A stretch of DNA of 7,899 nucleotides from Puniceicoccales bacterium. GTDB taxonomy: Bacteria > Verrucomicrobiota > Verrucomicrobiia > Opitutales > Oceanipulchritudinaceae. Both the position numbers and the translations under genes were made by a program. Positions 1-5,004 of this stretch are shown here, one piece after another (position 1 is the stretch's first letter; the number at the start of each line of letters is the position of its first letter). Under the pieces are notes generated by a model. It was not told where the DNA came from. It was given only the letters and a program-made list of their open reading frames with translations, and ran no database searches. Location: NCBI GenBank assembly GCA_030595525.1, contig JAUVDD010000066.1:1-7899 (forward strand), read 5' to 3'.

Positions 1-996
1 GGGCAGTTGGCTGCAGAAGCGGATGGCAATGCGCTCAGAGAAATCATTCGCGGAGTGGATTTGGTATTTCTGATAGCCGGACTGGGTGGAGGAACAGGGA
101 GCGGAGCTGCTCCAGTTATCGCCGAGCTGGCGAAAAACGAAGGAGCCCTGGTCATAGCATTTACCGCATTACCCTTTAAAAGAGAGGGGAAGAGTCGTTC
201 GGAACGGGCGCAAAAAGCGCTCGAGAGAATGCGCAGGCATTGTCATGCGGTTATCTCTTTACCAAACGATGTGATTTTTGAGCAAGTTGATGAATCGACG
301 ACATTGATGGAAGCCTTCGCGATGGCAGACAAGTGGATCAAACTTGGTGTTCATTCCATCTGGTCGATGCTTTTCAATACCGGATTGATCAATGTGGATT
401 TCTCTGCACTGCAAACCGCACTGGCCGAGCCGGGAGGAAAAACGATATTTGGAACGGGTTATGGCAAAGGTGAAAATTCCCTTCAATTAGCTCTACAGGA
501 TCTGGAACAATGCCCTCTGCTAAACTTGGCAGAGGCTGGATTTATTAGGGACACGGATCAATTGATCCTGAACCTGACCGGCGGACCGGATATGACAATG
601 GCCACAATTAACAAGGCCATGGATGTTATAAATGAAAAGTTTGGTTGTCGGAATTCAGTGATTATGGGCGCATCCATTGATGGAAGTTTTTATAATCAGT
701 TGCGCATTACGGTGATGGGAACTGTTCGTGGGACTGGTATTACGAAGGGTTATGCTCCAGTTCGATCTGCCAGCATACCTCCCAATGAACCGATCGCTCC
801 ACTGTTAAAACCAGCAGAGTCTTTTGATTTTGGTAAAACCAACACACCCGCCAAGAGGGAACAGGATGAGTTTGCTTTTCCGATCCAGAATGAAAATCGA
901 GGCCTCTTTGAGCGAACCCAACGCAACTTGTATGAGGGAATCGATTTGGATATCCCCACTTATCTGCGAAGGGAAATGAAGATTGCGCGTCATTAG
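1..996 (+). CDS. ftsZ: Cell division protein FtsZ, 5'-truncated by the window edge
   Basis: Tubulin-like GTPase that polymerises into the cytoplasmic division ring. The reading frame is open from base 1, so the gene starts upstream; by comparison with E. coli FtsZ roughly 75 N-terminal residues are missing. Visible codons 29-35 give the tubulin signature GGGTGSG that contacts GTP phosphates. PFKREGKSR and LPND follow as in FtsZ nucleotide-pocket segments. Codons 131-136 form the T7 loop, read as NVDFSA where E. coli has NVDFAD: the first Asp (D209 equivalent) is kept, the second (D212 equivalent) is Ala. The core ends near RITVMGTV (about codon 240). A variable linker of roughly 65 residues follows, then LDIPTYLRR at codons 316-324, the conserved C-terminal peptide that binds FtsA/ZipA-type anchors. 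That tail argues for the main division FtsZ over a distant paralogue. The neighbours expected upstream (ftsA, ftsQ) are outside the window. Confidence 0.96.
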   Translation, partial: GQLAAEADGNALREIIRGVDLVFLIAGLGGGTGSGAAPVIAELAKNEGALVIAFTALPFKREGKSRSERAQKALERMRRHCHAVISLPNDVIFEQVDESTTLMEAFAMADKWIKLGVHSIWSMLFNTGLINVDFSALQTALAEPGGKTIFGTGYGKGENSLQLALQDLEQCPLLNLAEAGFIRDTDQLILNLTGGPDMTMATINKAMDVINEKFGCRNSVIMGASIDGSFYNQLRITVMGTVRGTGITKGYAPVRSASIPPNEPIAPLLKPAESFDFGKTNTPAKREQDEFAFPIQNENRGLFERTQRNLYEGIDLDIPTYLRREMKIARH

Positions 997-1000
997 ATTG

Positions 1001-1036
1001 AATTGTTAACTTAGAATATTTCCTAACTTAACAATT
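1001..1036. repeat. AT-rich inverted repeat between ftsZ and the receptor gene
   Basis: The arms are 1001-1014 and 1023-1036, 14 bases each. They pair at 13 of 14 positions (a C-C mismatch at 1010/1027) around an 8-base loop. The stem is almost all A-T. It begins 4 bases after the ftsZ stop codon, and the downstream strand (1037-1055) is pyrimidine-rich but has no solid run of T. It could be a weak terminator for ftsZ or a palindromic operator for the receptor gene. The sequence alone does not decide between these. Confidence 0.5.
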
Positions 1037-1057
1037 GCATTCTTATCTTATCTTTGC

Positions 1058-1061
1058 AGGA
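1058..1061 (+). promoter_or_regulatory. Ribosome binding site of the TonB-dependent receptor gene
   Basis: AGGA lies 8 bases before the ATG at 1070, a normal Shine-Dalgarno distance. This supports 1070 as the start, and the resulting protein opens with a credible signal peptide. I could not assign a convincing -35/-10 pair in the 73-base gap; TAGAAT at 1012-1017 resembles a -10 box but lacks a partner. Confidence 0.6.
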
Positions 1062-1069
1062 CAAGAGTC

Positions 1070-2899
1070 ATGCAAAAATCGAGAACAGGGGCAATTTTGC
1101 TTACAACGGTTTTCTTATCGCCGTTAATCCAATCGATTGGACAGGTAGAAACCAGTGAAGTGGTCGACCTGAATGCATTCACTGTATATGCAGGATCACA
1201 GTTGCCACTAGGAGCACCCGCGGCACAGCTGAGCGATCGGATGGCCCGGGAGGCACGAGTGGACCTGCAGAGTCGTGGAGGGGAAAAGTATCAAACAGAT
1301 ATTTCCATTCGGGGAGGGATCTTTGAGGGCACAGGCCTGATGATCGGTGGTCTGGCTCTGTTTGATCCACAAACAGGACATTACTTTTCTGAAATTCCAC
1401 TGGATCCATCCTTTTTTGGAGGTGCCTACCTGTTAACCGGTGTTGAAAACGGCGTACACGGTTTCAATTCCACTGCGGGAACCATTAACTGGCAATGGGC
1501 ACCGATAATCGAAGGTGGGAGTCTTTATGCGCGGGCTGGAACTGATGAATACTTTGGAGGCGGTATCCGCAGTGGAGGTGCTGTTGGGAATGGAGGATAT
1601 GAAGTAGCGGTGATGCATGAGTCAGGTGACGGCAGCATCGATAACGGAGACTTTGATCTGAGCCGGGTCAGTGGACGAGTTGAATACGGTTTAGGCAGAG
1701 TCAAGCTCAGGCTGTTCGGTGGTTATCTTGAGAAATATTATGGATGGCCAGGCATGTATACGGGATTTGCCCTGAATGAGACGGACGAATACTCAGTCAG
1801 CCTCCTTGGCTGGCAACTTGAGTGGCTGGATGATGGGAGCAGATCCGAGCACCGGATGGGTGGATACTGGAGACAGGTCGACGATGATTATGAATTCAAG
1901 CGGGAGGCACCCAACAATTTTTTCGAACACAAGACCGAGGTTTTCAGTGTTCAGGGCGACGGCAAATTCGGATTTAACAAGACGGATCTGATATATCGAT
2001 GGTCATGGGTAACTGATCGAATTCAGCGGAGTACGAGTCTCGTAAACGGTAACTTTAGCGATCGAGATTATGGTGAAGCATCTTTGTTAGCCCAGCATCG
2101 GCTCGATACCGAATGGGGTGAATGGTTGATTTACGGTGGAGCAGCCATGGATACCAGTGATCAGGATTCCACGGTTGGATTACCTCTGGCAGGACTGAAG
2201 GCAACCGGCGTAAGTGATGAAACCAGTTGGACTGCTTATCTTGAATATGCGGAATCCAGCCAGGTTCCCGGATATACGGTTCTCAATTCTTCTCCAAGTG
2301 GCTTATTTGGTGGGAACAAGGACCTGGGCCGGGAAAGAGCCTCCATTGTGGAAGCAGGATATTCCTTCCAGTCCAAATCATTGAGTGGAAAGGTTGTTCT
2401 GTTTCATCGGTTCGACGAAGGTTTAATTGACTGGGTCTATGATTCAAGTACCCCGACTGCTCGGCAGGCTGCACCGGTGGATATCGACGTCAATGGATTA
2501 GAAAGCTGGTTTCGGTGGGAATCTGGAATGACTGCCATTGAAATTGGTTACATTTGGCTCAATAAGGATGAATCGTATTTTGAATCCGGTATTGATGCCA
2601 GTTTCTATGCATTAAACTATGCCCGCCACCGTTTATTGGCGACATGGGAACAGCAATTGGCAGAGACGGTTTTCCTTCGTATGGAAGGTGAGGTAAGGGA
2701 CCATCCGGATAACGCTCTTCGTCAGGGTGGTGATGAAGCATTCCGGTTTCACGCCGAGATTATCTGGATTTCTGCCTTGGGAAGTGATTGGGATGTTGTC
2801 TTGCGAGGAACAAATCTCACAGACGAGGATTTTCAGACACTTCCAGGAACGCCCGGACCTGGCCGAGAGGTATTTCTTACCCTTAAGCGCGATTGGTAA
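1070..2899 (+). CDS. TonB-dependent outer-membrane receptor, BtuB-like type
   Basis: Outer-membrane beta-barrel that takes up a scarce nutrient using energy passed by TonB-ExbB-ExbD. Residues 1-25 form a signal peptide: basic QKSR, a hydrophobic stretch, then polar residues (exact cleavage site uncertain). Residues 30-41, EVVDLNAFTVYA, sit where a TonB box is expected. A plug domain follows at about 53-145, including DISIRGG (77-83) and DPQTGH (99-104). These resemble the RGGxF...DPQTGHH signature of BtuB-like receptors of Bacteroidota and Verrucomicrobiota. The remainder is rich in alternating aromatic/polar strands and ends in a terminal Trp after LTLKRD, as barrel proteins do for insertion by BamA. 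The length of 609 residues is close to BtuB and lacks the N-terminal carboxypeptidase-like extension of SusC proteins. The substrate is unknown: cobalamin is suggested only by family likeness, and no cobalamin gene is nearby. The last 17 bases overlap the convergent transporter gene. Confidence 0.88.
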   Translation: MQKSRTGAILLTTVFLSPLIQSIGQVETSEVVDLNAFTVYAGSQLPLGAPAAQLSDRMAREARVDLQSRGGEKYQTDISIRGGIFEGTGLMIGGLALFDPQTGHYFSEIPLDPSFFGGAYLLTGVENGVHGFNSTAGTINWQWAPIIEGGSLYARAGTDEYFGGGIRSGGAVGNGGYEVAVMHESGDGSIDNGDFDLSRVSGRVEYGLGRVKLRLFGGYLEKYYGWPGMYTGFALNETDEYSVSLLGWQLEWLDDGSRSEHRMGGYWRQVDDDYEFKREAPNNFFEHKTEVFSVQGDGKFGFNKTDLIYRWSWVTDRIQRSTSLVNGNFSDRDYGEASLLAQHRLDTEWGEWLIYGGAAMDTSDQDSTVGLPLAGLKATGVSDETSWTAYLEYAESSQVPGYTVLNSSPSGLFGGNKDLGRERASIVEAGYSFQSKSLSGKVVLFHRFDEGLIDWVYDSSTPTARQAAPVDIDVNGLESWFRWESGMTAIEIGYIWLNKDESYFESGIDASFYALNYARHRLLATWEQQLAETVFLRMEGEVRDHPDNALRQGGDEAFRFHAEIIWISALGSDWDVVLRGTNLTDEDFQTLPGTPGPGREVFLTLKRDW

Positions 2900-3755
2900 T
2901 CCACTTCTTGTACGCCAACTCCGCCCAGATCAGGGATCCCAACAGAATTAATAATCCCGGAAGCAAGCGTTCCATCGAAGCGGTTTCCTTGAAGATGAAT
3001 ATGGATATTACCGTGGCGATGGGGATCTTCAGGTTATTGAAGACTGCCAGACTGGCTGGGTTTACCCGAACTGCTCCCGCATTCCAAAGGAAAAAACCGA
3101 GTCCTGAAGCAATGCTGCCCAGATAGAGCAAGGCGATCCACTGGGAACCATCCAATTGGCCAATCTCAGCAATTGGATTATGTGGCAGCGCAAATGGAAG
3201 GGTGACAATCACCGCCCCGAGGTAAAGTAGGGCGAAACTGTCGAGATCCCTCATTCCGGGATTTGCCTTACGAACATTTCTCCAGCCAATTTGTCCCACG
3301 GCAAAACAGATATTCGCAATTTGCATCAATAGGATTCCGGGAACTTTCTGAGGAATAGTCTGTGGCGCAAAGATCCAGAGTGCACCTGCTACTGCGAACC
3401 CGGAAGTCATCCAGAACCAGTAAGGTGGTCTCTTTCCTGCCAGTAAGCTGTCTGCCAGCACAACGTACAATGGGGTAAATATTGTCAGCAATGCCACCTC
3501 ATACCCGGATAAATACTTGAATGAGGAAAATAAAGTAATGTACATCAACCCGTATTGGATGGCTCCGATACATAGCAATTTCAGGTTGAATTTATTAATG
3601 CGGCGGTAGGCAGGTTTCAGAAATGGCAGAAAGCATGGAAGAGCGATAAGTAATCGCAGCATTGCGAGGGTTGATCCGCTCAGAGTTCCAAATTCGGCCT
3701 TAACCAGACCGAAAGAAAAACCCCATAACAGGGAAACCGCCACCAAGTACAGCAT
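2883..3755 (-). CDS. EamA/DMT-family inner-membrane transporter
   Basis: Predicted drug/metabolite transporter of 290 residues, the family's usual size. Substrates of this superfamily are typically amino acids, amines or other small metabolites, often exported; nothing here identifies this one. I count ten hydrophobic segments, roughly residues 1-20, 28-48, 58-78, 82-103, 109-128, 138-158, 170-190, 205-227, 238-256 and 262-282, arranged as two EamA repeats. The N-terminal LLWGFSFGLVK is typical of the first helix, and FNNLKIPIATVISIFIFKE of the penultimate conserved block near the end of the second repeat. The start ATG at 3753-3755 lies 8 bases after the exonuclease stop, with no clear Shine-Dalgarno motif, so translation may be coupled to the upstream gene. 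The 3' end overlaps the convergent receptor gene by 17 bases, and no terminator is visible there. Confidence 0.92.
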   Translation of the reverse strand: MLYLVAVSLLWGFSFGLVKAEFGTLSGSTLAMLRLLIALPCFLPFLKPAYRRINKFNLKLLCIGAIQYGLMYITLFSSFKYLSGYEVALLTIFTPLYVVLADSLLAGKRPPYWFWMTSGFAVAGALWIFAPQTIPQKVPGILLMQIANICFAVGQIGWRNVRKANPGMRDLDSFALLYLGAVIVTLPFALPHNPIAEIGQLDGSQWIALLYLGSIASGLGFFLWNAGAVRVNPASLAVFNNLKIPIATVISIFIFKETASMERLLPGLLILLGSLIWAELAYKKWITNRA

Positions 3756-3763
3756 TTCAGATT

Positions 3764-4384
3764 TTACTGGGAAGCAACTTGTTGTGGACTGTTCCCGTTA
3801 GCACGGGCACGTAAATCGAGCATATGCATATAGATCCGGCGACTCATCCACGCATCGGTACAAGCATATTGAATTTGGGCATCCGTCAGGGTTGGTCTGG
3901 CCCAATTGGAAACCTGCGACCGTTTGGAAATGCGGGCATTTAAGAGTAGGCCCGACAAACTTCGGAGGCCGGTGTTTAGAATACCCGCCTGTTGGGTCAG
4001 CGTCGCAATTTCCACGAATCCGGCTGGCTCGAAGTCATGTAGTTCCTGTAGTTTCTTGATGTCATCCTGAATTGCGACACCTGCCTTGATGATGTCGCCA
4101 TTAGCGAGAAGCTTCCACAGGCGTTCATGATCATCAAATTTATGTATCTGGAAAAGCCAGACACAATTTTTGCCACCTAACTGAATCAGGGAGACTGGGA
4201 AATTCTGACCTTTCCTAAATGACGGCCGCGATTCCGTATCAAAACCGAGCACTTCTTCAGCCTCCAGGTCGGGAAGGACCTGATTCAGCAATTCATTTGA
4301 ATCAACGAGTGAGACGCGCCCGTTGTGGGCCACTAGTGGAAGCTCGTTGATTTCATCTTTGGTAATCTTGATCGAGGGAGCCAT
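3764..4384 (-). CDS. DEDD-superfamily 3'-5' exonuclease (RNase D/WRN-exonuclease-like domain)
   Basis: Single-domain nuclease of 206 residues expected to remove nucleotides from 3' ends with two metal ions. Whether it acts on DNA or RNA is not decidable here. All three exonuclease motifs are present: Exo I GFDTES with D49 and E51, Exo II GVAIQDD with D108 as the likely ligand, and Exo III QYACTDAW with Y173 and D177 (the DEDDy arrangement). The flanking segments TKDEINELPL, RPSFRKGQ, RISKRSQVSNW and LTDAQIQYA match the stand-alone bacterial 3'-5' exonuclease family widespread in Bacteroidota and related phyla. No HRDC domain is present, so it is not a full-length RNase D. The ATG at 4382-4384 lacks an obvious Shine-Dalgarno motif but gives the family's usual N-terminus. 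It is probably co-transcribed with the downstream EamA transporter (8-base gap). An inverted repeat lies 12 bases upstream of the start. Confidence 0.93.
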   Translation of the reverse strand: MAPSIKITKDEINELPLVAHNGRVSLVDSNELLNQVLPDLEAEEVLGFDTESRPSFRKGQNFPVSLIQLGGKNCVWLFQIHKFDDHERLWKLLANGDIIKAGVAIQDDIKKLQELHDFEPAGFVEIATLTQQAGILNTGLRSLSGLLLNARISKRSQVSNWARPTLTDAQIQYACTDAWMSRRIYMHMLDLRARANGNSPQQVASQ

Positions 4385-4396
4385 AGAATGTGTTTG

Positions 4397-4415
4397 GTGA
4401 CCGCACTTTGGTCAC
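4397..4415. repeat. GTGACC-N7-GGTCAC inverted repeat upstream of the exonuclease gene
   Basis: Perfect 6-base arms at 4397-4402 and 4410-4415 with a 7-base spacer. It sits in the 78-base gap between the thioesterase stop and the exonuclease start, 12 bases before the latter's ATG. The dyad shape fits a dimeric regulator site. On the leftward transcript it could also fold into a short GC-containing hairpin close to the start codon. No T-run follows on the leftward strand, so a terminator is unlikely. Six-base arms are short enough to arise by chance. Confidence 0.35.
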
Positions 4416-4462
4416 TTGAAGATATGTAGGACAACCTCGCGGAAGAAAGCAAGGTCTCTGCG

Positions 4463-4903
4463 TCAGGATGTTTGATTTTTCCAGAGATTTAGAGCTTCAC
4501 ATATCTGAACCGGCAATTTGGAGGCCTTCAATGAACCATCCGGCTGTCCGGATACATAAGCAGTAATCATGGTTCCTTCTGCGCAGAGATCACCTGAAGG
4601 TGCATAAAACCTGATTTCATAATGAATTCGGTTTACCCCGATTTCCGTAATGCCCAACTCAACTCGTACCAGATCATCAAAACGGACTGGTTTCCTGAAT
4701 TTGCATTGGCAATCGACTCGTGGAAATCCGGAGATAATACCCGGTTTGTTTTTCAGCAGTGGAATTCCCAGATTCCTGAACAATTCGGCCTCTGCTTCCT
4801 CCATCAGGGTGAAATAGGTGGTGAAATGAATCAATCCTGCTGCGTCGGTCTGAGAAAATGCGATCCTTCTCTCGATAATTATGCGGTTTTCGGTTTTCTC
4901 CAT
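4463..4903 (-). CDS. Hotdog-fold acyl-CoA thioesterase (4-hydroxybenzoyl-CoA thioesterase/YbgC-like)
   Basis: Predicted cytoplasmic enzyme hydrolysing an acyl- or aroyl-CoA ester to the free acid and CoA. From the ATG at 4901-4903 the product is 146 residues, normal for this family. Residues 13-30, RIAFSQTDAAGLIHFTTY, match the active-site block of 4-hydroxybenzoyl-CoA thioesterase and YbgC. D20 aligns with the catalytic Asp of the Pseudomonas enzyme (D17 in FGDCDPAG). The long helix MEEAEAELFRNLGI follows, then FPRVDCQCKFRKPVRFDDLVRVE, the usual substrate-channel strands. The substrate is unknown. A menaquinone-pathway DHNA-CoA hydrolase is one possibility, since such enzymes belong to this group, but no men gene is visible. 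An in-frame TTG at 4937-4939 would add 12 residues; I preferred the ATG because family N-termini begin near there. It is first in the leftward cluster, 78 bases before the exonuclease. Confidence 0.88.
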   Translation of the reverse strand: MEKTENRIIIERRIAFSQTDAAGLIHFTTYFTLMEEAEAELFRNLGIPLLKNKPGIISGFPRVDCQCKFRKPVRFDDLVRVELGITEIGVNRIHYEIRFYAPSGDLCAEGTMITAYVSGQPDGSLKASKLPVQICEALNLWKNQTS

Positions 4904-5004
4904 GGTCCCAATGAAAAATATTTGGCTGTCTGTAAGCAAGAATAAGGTTCAAGGCTTGATCCGGTGCCCATGAATTGAGTAAATGGAGGTTTGTTTAAAT
5001 TCGA
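4904..5004. promoter_or_regulatory. Divergent intergenic region between the thioesterase and SNF2 genes
   Basis: These 101 bases must carry the promoter of the SNF2 gene and probably that of the leftward cluster, because the flanking genes point away from each other. I could not assign either promoter with confidence. TTGATC at 4956-4961 with GTAAAT at 4979-4984 has the right 17-base spacing rightward, but the second box is poor. On the leftward strand only a loose GGGA lies just before the thioesterase ATG. Confidence 0.5.
4985..4989 (+). promoter_or_regulatory. Shine-Dalgarno GGAGG upstream of the SNF2 gene, unusually far from the ATG
   Basis: GGAGG is a strong anti-16S match, but 15 bases separate it from the ATG at 5005, against the usual 5-10. 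An in-frame stop (TAA, 4996-4998) prevents a longer reading frame. The only codon with ideal spacing is ATT at 4999-5001, two codons before the ATG; ATT initiation is rare. I kept the ATG. Confidence 0.5.

Noticed and set aside
7..9. TTG as a possible start codon of the ftsZ frame
   Set aside because: The frame is open to base 1, and GQLAAEADGN aligns with the middle of the FtsZ N-terminal domain, so this is an internal Leu codon.
4937..4939. In-frame TTG start giving a 158-residue thioesterase
   Set aside because: It adds 12 residues not typical of the family, whereas the ATG at 4901-4903 gives a standard N-terminus.
4622..4945. 107-codon rightward open frame opposite the thioesterase
   Set aside because: It lies wholly antisense to a well-supported hotdog thioesterase, shows no family motif and has no ribosome site.
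4956..4984. TTGATC-N17-GTAAAT as a promoter for the SNF2 gene
   Set aside because: The -10 element matches the consensus at only three of six positions and overlaps the region just before GGAGG, leaving almost no leader.
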